Shown here piece by piece: positions 24,202 to 36,949 of a stretch of DNA of 64,000 bases (position 1 is the stretch's first letter; each line of letters starts with the position of its first letter). Where the stretch lies: positions 81,689-145,688 of the forward strand of contig QZCP01000050.1 of assembly GCA_003956705.1 (NCBI GenBank), given 5' to 3'. The position numbers and the translations under genes are program-made. The notes beneath the pieces are model-generated. The model saw nothing but the letters and a program-made list of their open reading frames with translations. It was not told the origin of the DNA and ran no database searches. This DNA is from Brevipalpus yothersi. Its lineage: Eukaryota > Arthropoda > Arachnida > Trombidiformes > Tenuipalpidae.

Positions 24202-25926
24202 TATGAATGTGAGTGAACAAGGATTATAGCTATCAAATTTGAGTCAAAATGAGAACTGTTACAGTCTTAACGTGATACTGGAAGAGCTTTCGGTTACTAG
24301 ACTTGGTATCTTGAAAATGCGTTCACAGAAATGGTGTTAAATCAGTGGTGAAAGTTCGAAAAGGTGAATTTTATGCAAAAACACGGAGAAGATTCAAGCA
24401 ACGATAACGATGACACAAGAACAGAAAAAGGTCTATTCAAAAGAACTTGACCGTATATTGGTCGCTTGCTCTCACGTAGATGAATGTCGCACCTTAAATG
24501 CCCACAGTCAAGAGATTATGGGGTTAAATTTCAAGTAAAAAATGGTCGAATATCATATCTTTCTTCCTCTCTTTCAAAGGGTCGATGAGCAGTCACAGGA
24601 AAACTTAACCGTCAATGCATCCGTTTTCACTTTAAGTTACATTCAATAGATTGTATTTTCAAGCAGATTTGATTATCTTACAGCTCTTTAAACCATCAAC
24701 TTCACATAGTCATCAGAAAATCAGATCATTCACAAATAATGGCATTCCGAGCCACACCAAAGAGGTGAGGAAGAAGTTTTTTTACCAACTGTTATCATGA
24801 ATGACAACCTCGGAGCATCATTTGAATTGGATTGAATTTCGAAGAGAAACAAGAGTGACTCATATTCAACGGATATCGATCTAGGATTGATATCGCTTCA
24901 GCCACACTCACCACCGTTTAGTGACTAATCTGTGACACTCACTTAAACTTACACCGTTCTTGTGCTAATGCCGTTAACTAATATCAGTTAATTCACTTAC
25001 ACAAGTTTCAAGTAAATTAACTGACAATTGTGAGAAATGAGGATATATCATGGTTCAGGATTGATCAAATCAAGTGGAATAGGAGGTTTTTCATTTTGCT
25101 ACTAGTCTATAGTTGGGAATTTCTCACTTCATAATACCACATTTGATTTGCCTCGATCGGATGGAAGTGAAAACAAATAGAGAGAAAAAAAAGTCGGTAA
25201 CGATGCAAATTTTTTCACATTTGCCTTTCTTTCCATCAAAACATTGAAACAATGTGACTATTGTGATATTTAAAAAGACGTTCCACAAACTTCTCTATGA
25301 GCATCTCTCAGAGACCCCCTAGGAGGTCAGTTTTCATGGCATCGAAGTCCACTCGCAGCAAGTAACGAAAAATGAAGCTTGATAGACATCACACAGTTTT
25401 TCTGTAAAATTTTTCTATATTCAATAAAGTTGGAAAACACAGAATCTAAAATTTGAAACAATTTTCCGATAATAATAAGTATTGAAAAAGTCAAGATGAG
25501 GGTAAGATAATCCATAATGAGTATAAATATATCAGGATGATAGATTTGGTGTAAAATTTATCAAACTTGTAAATTGAGCAGAGATATGAAATTAAACTTC
25601 GAAGATGGATGATGGTTTCTTGATGAAAAATGCATCGAAAATTTTGAAGAAAATGAAATTTCAAGTTTTTAGCATGAGATCAAGCGTTAAAAGCTACTAT
25701 TTTAAATGCTATACTGGAAACCGGAGGGAATTCAAATCATTTATGAATATTTCCAACACTATTCGAAGCAAAAGCGTTTCGAAAAGGCAAAAATTCATCC
25801 AAGAATATGAGGGATCATGATGAGCAAGTCATAAATTCGATAAGGCAATAAGGCTCGATGTGAAAAATACTAACATAAATGATTTTCTTTGAAAAATTAA
25901 TGAGTACTCTTCAGGTAAGGATTGGG
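24202..25926. other. CLASP upstream region and ADAM 3' flank
   Basis: This 1.7 kb AT-rich stretch separates two minus-strand genes. It should contain the CLASP promoter and the ADAM 3' UTR. Open frames at 25327-25515 (-) and 25605-25820 (+) are Lys/Phe-rich, short and domainless. No repeat or RNA gene is apparent. Confidence 0.45.
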
Positions 25927-28900
25927 TCAACTGCCAGTCAAGGGATGGGTGAAATCTTCAGATGGACTATCTGATGATGATATATCACCATCTCTGATCA
26001 GCGGGGGTTTCGGAGGGGGAATCTTTGGTCTTGAGGACGATCTTGTGCTAGATGATCGGGATATTGAAGAGTTTCTAGCTCTCCTAGCTCCGTCAGTTAA
26101 TAATGATGAGCTAGCTTGTTGCGAATGCGACGTAGAGTGAGCAGCTCGTGATGGTACTGGTGGTGGAGGTGCAGGACGAGCTGGGACAATTTTGACTGGT
26201 TGTGCTCGATCAAGCGTGGATTGCGGATGATTATCAGATGGGACTGATTTATCGGGTAGCGTTATAGTTTGATCATGATTTGACCATTGATTATCACCCT
26301 GTGGTAGAGGGCTAGAAATTTGCAGAGATTTTAAATTAAGGTTCGCGGTGTTGAGATGTTGGCCTTTGCTTCGATTCCTTTGCTTAGCTCTGGACTTGAT
26401 GGTACTTTTTCGACCTCGTAGAATCCACCAAATTTTTATGTTTGAATGGAAATAGTAGATGATGAATGCAGCAAAGAATGTGAGTGGTAAAATACATAGG
26501 AAAATTATATACAATGCCAAAGTGAGGTAGTAAAGATGGGGTAAAGGCTGTTCACAGTCTGGACCAGCGTATCCATCGAAGCAGTGGCAAACACCCAGGT
26601 TATCACATAAACCATTTCCACTACAATCATTGGAACAAGCTTTGACGGATTTGAGGTTTTCCACAGAAGTACATCTTTGATTCAGACACATCTTATTTTC
26701 ACCACATTTTGCACCATTCGGGGCCAAGCCTGGGTCCATGACATCTAGTCCCAAATCGATTAGAGCGGTTCGACAAACATCGTTACGCAATGGGAGCTCA
26801 ATTTTGTGCATCTCTGCTGCAGATTCAGAGCCAAACTCGAGCTTTTCATTTAAGTGGAGGCAGTGCAAAAGACCACAATAGACATCTTCCGGTCTACACG
26901 CAACATATGTGCCATTTAATCGATGTTTGCCACAATTACCTCCAGGTTTTCCTGATGCGTTTTGTCTGAAACATTCTGGAACTGCTTTACGACCTGTTGG
27001 ACCCCAAAGTCGCTTACATTGAGAATCGTGTGTCTCACAAGAACCTTGGAAACAAAAGGCCTCAGAGCCTGCACAAGGCGAACCATCTTGAACATAGAGA
27101 TTTTTTGGACAGTATTCTGATTCTCCATCACAATACTCGGCAAAATCACATTCACCAAAAGACCGACGACAAATCTGATGGTCTTCTTTCTTTATGAGAG
27201 AGCAAGTTTCCAAGTTACAACATTCTCCCATGGCACAAACAGCTCCTGGAGCCAACTTACAAGTGACTGCATTGCAACATGGATTATCACAGAATTTCAC
27301 TTGTCCACAGTCACACTCTTCACCTTCTTCCTTGAAACCATTACCGCAAACTGGACCGATAATTTTCCGTGGCTCATTCAACAAACAGTAATCCATCCCA
27401 TGCTCAAGAGCATGATTCAGATAGTCTATCGAACAGTTGGACCACTTGCTTGGACTAATGTGCCCGGAAGAGTCTGACATGATACATTTTTCACCCTGAC
27501 CACAAGAGCAATGATCTTTGTCGTTATCATGTTCCATACCGAAATTGTGACCCATTTCATGAGCTACAGTTGTTGCAACTAGACTAATAGTATCACTATG
27601 ATCCGTGTTAACTCCTCCTGAGTATTCATAGGTACAAATAGGGCCCTTGTAAGCTTTGCCTACGACCCCTCCCTTGAACGAACGTCCAGAGATGAGTTGA
27701 CTATTATCATTTGGATGCTCACGGAGGAGTCTGGTATATCGATAACGTAGAAAATTTTTCAACATTATCTCAGGGTTATCTGACATCTCTGTCTCATCTT
27801 TATCAGACCAGATGACCACACCAACGAGGGCAACAAAAATGTTCAATTGATTGAATAGCTAGAATAAAGGGATAAACTTGTTTAGCAAAAACGATGATAT
27901 AATTATGAAAGTGTACCTACCCCATTGACTATATTTGCTATCTGCTGACTCTTTCTGATAACTAAATCCTTGTTCATCTTGCAATTGTTTTTGAACTGAG
28001 AGAATAAAAAACTCAGGAAATGAAATTTCCAGGAGGAAATGCCTCTTTTCAGAGGTTAAAATATGATTACTCACCTCTGCATAATCGTTCACAAGAACCA
28101 GTTCAACATATCTAGTTTTTTCATTTATCCTATGAGGAGGATTTCGACCAGAATTTCTTTTCTGACGAGATAGAATTTCCACCGGAGAATGACTAGATTC
28201 AACACCTGTAGACATTAAAATGAATGTGAAAAGAAAGATTGATTCAAGACAACAATGATCACGAAAACTTACCACACTTTGTTTCTACTCCATTTTTCAA
28301 TTGACTTGATTTAAGAAGTAAATGTTTGGCAGTTTGGTCATCGAAATGTATGTGAAATACATCATTGGAATCACTGATCAACCCAGTTAATGAGTGATCA
28401 TAGATGCTGAGAGCGAGAAAAGAGTGTGACCGATCGATTAAAGATCCATTGTAGTGGCAATGCTTCCTTCCCTGTTAGAATGATGAAAAATGAGATGAAT
28501 CACCAAACGACGAGAGAATTCTTTTTGAGAAGCCTTCAGAGCTAAAAACTGAAAATTAATTCTAATTTTTTTTCAAAAGATTACCTGAATTTCATGCTTT
28601 CTTCTGATTAGCGGTAAACCGTTCTGATAGGTTCTTTCAAAATAGTGGTCAGGTGTTAAACCATTATTACTAGATACATTGGCTATGAGAGTTATGTTAT
28701 CGTTGAGAATTTCAATGATGTTAACTGTAGAGCAAGGCAAAGTCTAGAAGAAGAAAAAGTTGTTCATTAGAGAGATCATCAAATGAAAATGATTAGTGTT
28801 TTAGTAGAAAATTTTATCACTGCTACGTAATAACATTAGATCATAAAAGAGATGAGATAAGTAGTAAAAATGAAATGAAAATAAGAGAGAAAAGCTATTC

Positions 28901-29109
28901 ACCTCCAATTGAGAGAAAGAGAGTGGTTGATATTCTTTTGTGAATAATTTGATTTCTATCTGATCGTGTGTCTTAAATTCGACAGGAGTTTTAGGTGCTC
29001 CATTATTAATTGATCCAGCAATATGTGAATTGAAGAAGATGAAAGTGACCAGAATTGTAGTGAATAGATGTGAACACAATGGAATGAATTCTCGTGACAC
29101 AAGAATCAT
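25927..29109 (-). CDS. ADAM metalloprotease-disintegrin (ADAM9/12/19-like), catalytically intact
   Basis: This is a membrane-anchored sheddase. Exons 29109..28903, 28743..28585, 28471..28273, 28205..28075, 27995..27921 and 27858..25927 join in phase and give 900 aa. An N-terminal signal segment (about 10-35) leads to a prodomain containing EIQGRKHCHYNGSL and a cysteine-switch-like ETKCGVE. A furin site RQKR follows. The reprolysin domain has the complete zinc site HEMGHNFGMEHD beginning near residue 357 and a CIMSDSS Met-turn. Then come the disintegrin domain (ECDCG..., loop CRRSFGECDFAEYC), a Cys-rich region, an EGF-like module (about 665-692) and a transmembrane helix (about 700-727). The long tail has proline ligands such as RPAPPPPVPSR and PKIPPPKPP for SH3 proteins. 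The active site and proline-rich tail favour the meltrin-type group over the inactive ADAM11/22/23 group. The start is the first in-frame ATG. Confidence 0.92.
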
Positions 29110-30231
29110 TTCAATTTGATTTAATTTTTGAGCCTCCCTGACACAATAGATCAAGAGAAGAGGTCAATAATTTGTTTTCACTGGTAAATGGCTATTCATA
29201 TCATTGTTTCACATCAAATGAAGAATGAGTTACGAAGAAAATTTTCACTTTACTCGTGTCCAAAAGATCACCATAATAATTGAGAGAAAAAAATTTGATT
29301 CTAAAGAGGAAGCATTGTCGTGGTGACTGGTAACTGATGATGATAATTAATATTTGCAATTCATCCAGTGTGTACCACAAGTGTGATGTAAACAATCAGG
29401 TACAAGTGATGTGCACAGGAAAACACTGTTACTACCACAAATAATGGGTACACATTGTGATGATATATTTATACACATTTCAACACTTGAATTAACTTTG
29501 AAATAGTTAACCTTGAATTACACAACACTTAGGCCCAGTACACATTAGGATGATTTGGTGAGTTTGATAAAATTGTCGAGACCAGAAAAGCCATTCAACC
29601 CTCAAGCTTCTCTCTCTCTTCTCTCTCTCTCATCTCTCTTCTCTCTCTCTCATCTCTCTCTCTCATCTCTCTTCTCTCTCTTCTCTCTTGCCTCACCCAG
29701 CTGATGTTGTGTGTATGTAAACCAGTTGGTGTTGAAAAGAGAGAGAGAATCGCTTCTCATGTACCGGACTGATCCTTTGTGGCCAATCTGTCGAGGAACG
29801 GAATAGACCACATGTTCCATTAACTCTCTTGACCACTGTTTATTGGATCATTTTTGCTATAATTACTGTGTAATTTGTTTTGTTAACCGTGATTGATTGA
29901 TTGGTGACAAGACGGTGATCGCTTTCTTCTTTTTACAAGTTTTATTATTTAATGATTACAAACACACATACACACATATCGGGCAACATTTTTGTCTCTC
30001 TCTCCCAGCCTCTCAGCCTCTCAGCCCCTCTGTCTTTTTTCTACTCACCGACACTTTTGGCCCTGATTGATTTAATATTTTCCTATGGCTGTAACTTATT
30101 CTATCAAGGAATATGAACACCGTATTCCAAGTGAGCGATTCTGGGTACCGATCAATTTCATCATTGTGTCAATCCATGCCAAGTGAGTTGGATTATTGGT
30201 TCAACTCATCTGCTAGTGAAAGCCTAGTGAA
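29110..30231. promoter_or_regulatory. Divergent region between ADAM (-) and cyclin Y (+)
   Basis: About 1.1 kb lies between the start codons. It contains a CT-rich tract at 29609-29689 and short AT-rich blocks. A frame at 30113-30340 overlaps the cyclin Y start in another phase and is rejected. Confidence 0.45.
29609..29689. repeat. CT-rich microsatellite with CATCTCTCTTCT units
   Basis: Imperfect tandem units of CTCTCT punctuated by CAT and TT are visible over about 80 bases. Confidence 0.85.
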
Positions 30232-31501
30232 ATGGGGTGTAACTTATCATCCTGTTGTCGGACAGATCCATTTGAATCAACAAGTAAGGCAAAGAAAAAA
30301 GCCACTAGAAGAGAACTTCTGTTGGAACGAGTTTCGGTAGAGGCTTTAGAGAAAGAAAAGTGTGAATCATATTCGGAATGCATTTATCCCATATCAGAGA
30401 GCTCCACGCAACATATATCGGATAGAGAGGAGGCAGATAACGTTGAAAACGATCCATCTCTTCATCCCACTGTTGGTCCTCTTTTTGTTCTAAGATCTCG
30501 TCATGAGCATAAATATTACAAAGATAAACGCAAAAATCAGCATCATCATCGTTCCCCCTCCCTCAGTTGTAGAGAATTGAGAAAATCTAGTTCTTGCTCC
30601 ACCATTTTTATAGATGATAGCACAATTAGTCACCCTAATTTAAAGAACACGATAAAATGCGTTACTATGGCCATCTACTACCTTATAAGAAATCGCACGA
30701 CTGCTGATGTGCTCGATATTTTCGATGAAAAACTTCACCCTCTATCTGTAAGTTCCCTCTCGCTGTTCTATCCATTCAACCCTCATGTTATTCATTGAAC
30801 TCGTTCATATTCATAGGAGGATCGTGGTTTTGATTATCTAGAGGAACCTGGTACCAGGACTTTGTATGAATTTATACGGAATCTTTTTCATGCAACTCAA
30901 TCATCTCCAGAATGTGCCATTATAACTCTTGTATATCTCGAGCGACTTTTAACTTATGCTGAGGTCGACATTGGACCATCTACATGGAAACGCATAGTTT
31001 TGGGAGCACTACTGCTTGCATCAAAGGTGTGGGATGATCAAGCAATTTGGAATCTCGATTATTGTCTGATATTCAAAGATCTATCAGTCGATGATTTGTG
31101 AGTTGTAATTGGTAGTTTATTCCTGTTTCATCAGGAACTTATTCTCTATTCTCCATCTTTTTTCAAGGAATGAACTCGAGAGGAACTTTCTCCAGATGCT
31201 TCAATTCAACACAAATGTTCCCTCAAGTGTCTACGCTAAGTATTATTTTGAACTTCGATCTCTAGCAAGAGAGAACGAGTTGGTTTCCAATTTCGAACTC
31301 CTGGACATGGAGCGAGCCCAGCGTCTTGAAGTAGGAAGAGAATTTTGTTCCGACGTGATAGATGACTAACTAATTTTTATTTATCTCTTCGTTTCTTAGG
31401 CTATGTCAAAAATATGTGATAAAAATTTCGATGGTATTCGAAGGTGGTCGAGTGATGAACGATTGTCATCTCAGCCTCGAAGTAAAGCGATCTTGTCTTG
31501 A
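30232..31501 (+). CDS. CCNY: Cyclin Y
   Basis: Cyclin Y is a membrane-tethered cyclin that activates PFTAIRE kinases (CDK14/16) and promotes LRP6 phosphorylation in Wnt signalling. Exons 30232-30747, 30817-31097, 31168-31330 and 31400-31501 give 353 aa (human CCNY 341). It starts MGCNLSSCC, a myristoylation and palmitoylation context. The pre-cyclin segment has QHISDRE and SSCSTIFIDDSTISHPNLK, both very close to vertebrate CCNY. The cyclin box runs about 130-300 with ECAIITLVYLERLLTYAEVD and LLASKVWDDQAIWN. The Ser-rich C-terminus offers 14-3-3 type sites. The start is chosen because the myristoylation glycine must follow the initiator. Confidence 0.96.
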
Positions 31502-33399
31502 CGAAACCCGTTTTATAATGATGGTCCCCAACTTTTAAGCATGCCATTTTTAATCACTGCTGAGATGCTCAAGTTTTGTGAACAATAGCTGTAAGACTGT
31601 CTATTGTCATACCTTAATATCTGGGTCATGGATCGCATCAATCCATGAGTTTCCACTCTGAAATTCATTCTCCAATATGCTTTTTTTAATATTGTAATTT
31701 AATCTTGTAATTCCTTTGCTTTGTAAATACATAAATGTTGCCTCTTTTCTTCGCATCTCAAGGTCCATTCACTTTACCATGTTATTGCTCTTCAGAGCAT
31801 CAATTTTGGGTGTTGTCTTCCATCTAGAAAGATTTCTAGAGAAAAATTCTACTATGACTCATGAGAAGAACACGGTGTAAGTGTGGAATTTTCATTCGCA
31901 AAACTCGAATCGGCAGACTAAGAAATTAAGCAAGTCCCCTTGGTCAATATACTTTTCAAATTACGGTATATTTTTTTACTAACTATTTGATCACTCAACA
32001 ATCAAACTTTCATTCTGACGAGAAACTTGGTCTTTTTCTTGATGATCAACACTTCGAAGTCATCAAGTCACCTTACTTCTTCTTGTCAGCCCTTCCCTTG
32101 ATTAATCTAGTCAATTATCTCGTACAGTCAATCAAATGATCAAGTCATCTCAATTTTTCGATTCTCTAATCTTATTATAGTTTTCCAATCATCTGAATTT
32201 CTGGCCGCTCAAGCCTTCAAAATATTTCTATGATTCCTCGAAAATGCAAAAAATTTTCATATGGTTCTCTTTTTTCATTATAATCAATGTTGATTAGATG
32301 AAGAGATTGTTTCATGATGATCCAAAAGTAGTTCGATTTACAAGCAGAATCTTAATCGATTTTAATCTCAATCAAACGCTCCTATGTGCTAGAAATAAGG
32401 TGTCAGTGAAGCAATCGAGCGATCTTTCATCACTCAATTCTCAATCCGCACGTGTTCGATAATGAAGAAGCCGGTTAATTGAAGATGTGATCAGTAAGAA
32501 AATGTCAAGACCTTTGTCAAAAGACTTGAGCTGTTGTTGGCCCAAAGAGTAGAGAACTCTCTGTGGCTAGGTCGGTGGAGTGGATCGCGCCAACGCGCCT
32601 GTTTGCAATCAATGAGGATCCGGAATTGGGATGAAGAATAACCGGTGGTGAGAGTGTTGAGAATGGTGAGAATGGCGAGAGTGTCTTCACAGAGACATTC
32701 TCTCTGGTTTTTAGTTTAAAGGCTCACAAGTCAGCTTGCCAAGGGCGGCATTTGCTGTCAAAAATCAAGAACAAAAGCTGTAACTTTGGTGAACCTAACA
32801 GCCCTGTTTTGATGGACCATTTATTGAATGTGAATTAAATTATATACTTGTGAAGTGATTATTTCCACAAAAATGTGTCATCCTGAACATTTTGTTGGAA
32901 CAATCGATCGATCGTAAAGCGATTCACTAAACAGTAGGAGCTTTACTCACAAGAATTAAAGCCACCGACACATCGAATGCTCACACTACATTCAATCAAT
33001 GAGTCACATTATCAGTGAGCAACCGTGTCCTGTGTGAAGCGTATTCCTTTGATTGCCTCTCTACCATCTCTCTACCATCTCTACCAATCTTTCTCTCACT
33101 ACCTACCTAACTCACTACCTACAGTACATCTCTGCCGCGGAATCCATGTTTTCCATTGTTTACTCGCTTTCGTAGCGCGTGAACCTCTCTTCAGCTTATA
33201 TTGATTTTTGAGTTCACTTTTTCTTTGTGTATCCTACAATTTAGCCATCATCAAAGAAAAATTATCCACCAAGCAGAAAGATCCATTTGAGTACAATTGG
33301 TGGTGTTTAGATGTTACCATATTCATTGGTTCATATTTGGTGGGAAGACACACTTGATTGTCCTCGCTTCGGCAGCTCTCTTCTCTGAGTCGCTTCACC
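31502..33399. promoter_or_regulatory. Upstream region of the zinc-finger gene
   Basis: This 1.9 kb region separates cyclin Y from the next plus-strand gene. No coding frame with domain content is seen. It should include the promoter and probably non-coding 5' exons of the zinc-finger gene, whose first ATG has a good context (ACCATG). Confidence 0.45.
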
Positions 33400-36347
33400 A
33401 TGAGTTCATCTGGAAAGTCTTCTCACGCCACTGAGAATGGCAATTTACCAGCCATCAGTGTTAAACAACAATCTCGAAGCTCGATTGGTAAAACCAAATC
33501 GAATAAGGACGAATCCAGTGGCAAGATTAGTGAACAGTTTAATTGTGTTCTTTGCCCCTTTGTGACTAATTATCAAACCAATCTACTTAGACATAGACGA
33601 GAGATCCATGGTATCGTCGGAACACGCGGTCACAAGTCGTGCAAATATTGTGGACACCAAGCCCAAACAAACGATGAAATAATCTTACATCAACAATCAG
33701 CCCATCAGGAAATCCTTCTTCGTGCCAGAGAAAAGTTCAGTAGAGAGAGAAGAGGAATTCGAAGTGATAATTCACACAATAGTAATAAGAAAGAAATTTC
33801 ATCTGATATGAGCCTTTTCAGGCAAAGCGTTAGCAATGAGATGTTAAATTCTTCATCGAATGGCCATTTTGAGGATGATATAGCTAATCAATTGGATCTA
33901 TCAGAGAATGGTGATGATGATGGAGATTTTTGGAAGGAAAGTTTCCTTGATTTCCCCTCGAACCTTATCTCACCTGAAAGGTCTATGATCAATATCCCTA
34001 TGAACCATCGATATGGTCAAATAAAACAATCGCCTGTGGAGTCAAAATCATTTCTTGATCACCGTCTAAGCAAGTCGAACTCATTGGGTGCCGATAGTAG
34101 ACGTGGGGAAGATGTCTTACCGAATTTGAAAAACTCATCGAATTCTAAGAAGCGAAAATCTCAAAAAAATGCTCCTCCAGCCAATGAGCAGGATGGTGAG
34201 TATAACCATAGCATATCTTAATTCCTTTATTTTTCAACAACATTTGTCATTGGCCGATTCTACAGATTTACCTCTGGCACCAACAAGGATAAAACGCCAA
34301 TATAATTGCTCTGAATGTGATTTTCAAACCTTCAATCCTCGTCAATTCCTCTATCATCGAAGGGATCAACATGGCGAAAAAGTCAAAATTGTAGAATGTC
34401 CATATTGTCAATATGCCTGTCAGTATTTTCAAAAATTACAACGCCACATTCTGCTTATTCATAAGCTGACAACTACTACCTCTCCACCTGGCCTATCCTC
34501 ATCGAGTGCTGAGAAAATTTCGATGAACGGTAGCCTTACAAATAAAAAAGGTGATTCTACTGAAAAGATAAATGATGGTTTTGGTAATGAGTTTTCTTCA
34601 GCGGCAAATGGTGAGAAGTGTGATCAGCTAACCAAGGCTCACCAACCTTTGGAAGAAAACAGTTTGAACAAAAGCAAGGGTGACTTGGAGAAAGTCTCTA
34701 AAAAGCAGAAGAAGCGAAAAAAGAGCAACTTGAGCATTGTAAGTGATATTTCGTGCTCCAAACTTCCTCCACACCATCAAGCATGCTTATCAATATTTCC
34801 TTTCTCTTCATTCATTTCAGGCTTGTGACTCTTTTAAATGTGTGTCTTGTGACAAAGAGTATCCTCGTAAATTCGCCTCCGAGAAAACTAAGCCTGGTAA
34901 ACAAACAGAAATTACTAATAGATGCATAAAGTGTAGTTTTTTACTACAGAAAAAACTCTCTAGCACTGGTCAGATTGGACTAGAAAGTGGAAATTGTAAT
35001 CCAAATAAGAATTACTTACAACTGATGGGAATCCGTCATGGTAATCACCTGCAGAATGTCTCATCGTCTTCTGATGGCTTTGCCAATGGACTTTTTTCAA
35101 CAGAAAATGAGAGCAATCCAGACAACGCCGAATACAATCTCAATTCGATCAATATATCTTCTAATTCCAAGCAAACAGCTAATCGAGGAAAAGATTCTTT
35201 CCATAAAAACATTAGGAATAAGAAAGAACGGCTCTCCTATGACTCTATAGATTTTCAAGACTCTAACGTGGAAACTCATGATGAATCGTGTGGAAATTCT
35301 ATCAATGGTGACGAGGAAGATATCGAAGATCTCTCAATCGAAATCAGCTCAATTGAATCGAGGTCTTCGATAAGCTGTAGTGACAATGACTCAAGAACTA
35401 ATGATACTCAGGATATGGATGGATCGAAGTCTAAGAAAAAATCGAGATATCGAGTTTATCAATGCAACCATTGTGACTTTAGATGTCCTACTCCAGATCG
35501 ATTCCATATCCACTTTCTTCAGCATGTCAACAACAAGCCCTTTGTATGTTCTGAATGTGGGCACAGGTCGAACTGGGAGTGGGATGTTGTGAAACATATC
35601 AAAATGAAACTTTTGAGGGACCCGAAGCATTCCAAAGCCAAGCCAGTACTTATCAATGATTCAGAAAATATTGACTATTGTAAATATGATCAATTTATTG
35701 TTTGGACTGATGATCCTACTAAATTCTCTACTGGAAGTGCTCAGTTCATGCCTGCAAAAAGAGTGAAGATTGTGGATGAGGACGCTCTTTTCGAGGGACC
35801 TAACGAAGCTGGTTCCTTTCAGACCCATTGCAATGGGGAGAATTATACCGAGAACATTATAATAACTCCAGACCTCCCCTTTGAACATAATTCATTGAAT
35901 CAATCATCGAGAGATGATGAGACTAACATATACACATCCTATCGAGGTCTCTCTAACTGTATGGTCAACAATATTCTCCAACCGAATGTTCGTTATGTTT
36001 CACCTCCTGTTCCTAGACCGTGGATGAAATATGTGAGGGCGTTCAAATGTGCTTACTGCTCATTTAGTCACCATTCCACCATGCAATTGGTCAGTCATCT
36101 GAGTTCTCACGCAGGCAAAAAGCCTTACAAATGTAAGCATTGCTCGTTTTCAAGTAATTGGAAAGATGTTGTCGTACATCACTTGAATTCGAGACATGAT
36201 AAATCAACCAAAGATATCGTTCAACTACTTAAATACAGTGTCACGAATTTTATTTGTCGAATCGTAGAGCTGGATAACTCATCTCGTCTAGAGAGTACAG
36301 GAAATGCGGATAGTGATGGACCGAGTCACGCTCTCTGTGAAACTTAG
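33400..36347 (+). CDS. Eight-finger C2H2 zinc-finger protein, putative transcription factor
   Basis: Exons 33400-34195, 34266-34738 and 34821-36347 join in phases 1 and 0 and give 931 aa. Fingers come in four spaced pairs: FNCVLC / KSCKYC near the N-terminus, YNCSEC / VECPYC in the middle, then YQCNHC / FVCSEC and FKCAYC / YKCKHC in the C-terminal half. Each has the C-x2-C-x12-H-x3-5-H pattern or a close variant, and several have a basic residue before the second histidine. An extra Cys-rich piece (CVSCDKEY ... CIKC) follows the second pair. Linkers are acidic and Ser/Asn-rich. The pairwise spacing and the motif CSECGHRSNWEWDVVKH recall arthropod charlatan/REST-type proteins, but this resemblance is weak. 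DNA binding and a nuclear location are inferred from the fingers. Confidence 0.85.
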
Positions 36348-36949
36348 CAGGCAAATGAGTTTGTTCATTCAACTTTTTGGATGTTCACTTCCGTTTTCGC
36401 TACCCTCTCACCAAAAAACCTCCATAATGTCACATGAGGCACAGCTGTACCGGTACTACTTCAATTGTGTATTTTTTTTATAGACATGAGCTACTCCCCA
36501 TGTGTTAGAATAAAATTTTAATGACTGCTGTTGGAGAAATTCTGATCTAATTAATTAATTCAACCCCTTTCTCACCCAAATCATACTGATTCAAAAATAT
36601 TGTTGATATTATGAAAGGGTTGAGGAAGTGGGCATTCTCGAGTGGGAAACAAAAAATTGGCCCCAACTTAAGAGCATAATATGTTCAATGGAAAAGTCGT
36701 GATAAAATTTTCAATAAATCATGCAACAATCATTGACAATTGTGAATATATGAATCGCTTTTCCATCAGTTAAATACATGTATTTGCGTTGAGCGCAGAG
36801 TTCAGCTGCTTTGCGCAGTGGCTTGTAATTGAATTTATTGAACGTTGGTTGGTGTGAGTGTCATCGTCATCGGTGTGTGTTCTAAATTTTTCAGTAGATA
36901 ATTTGATAATTTTTTCTGGTAGAAAATACCTCTGTGAAAGTGTTTCATA
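36348..36949. other. Spacer between zinc-finger gene and ArfGAP1
   Basis: This holds the 3' UTR of the zinc-finger gene with a polyadenylation hexamer at 36509-36514, followed by the ArfGAP1 promoter and 5' UTR. No coding signal. Confidence 0.5.
36509..36514 (+). terminator. Polyadenylation signal of the zinc-finger gene
   Basis: AATAAA lies 162 bases past the stop codon in the sense orientation. Use is inferred from position. Confidence 0.5.

Noticed and set aside
26916..27477. Long alternative frames overlapping the ADAM Cys-rich region
   Set aside because: They are shadows of the ADAM coding sequence, which has a complete domain order.
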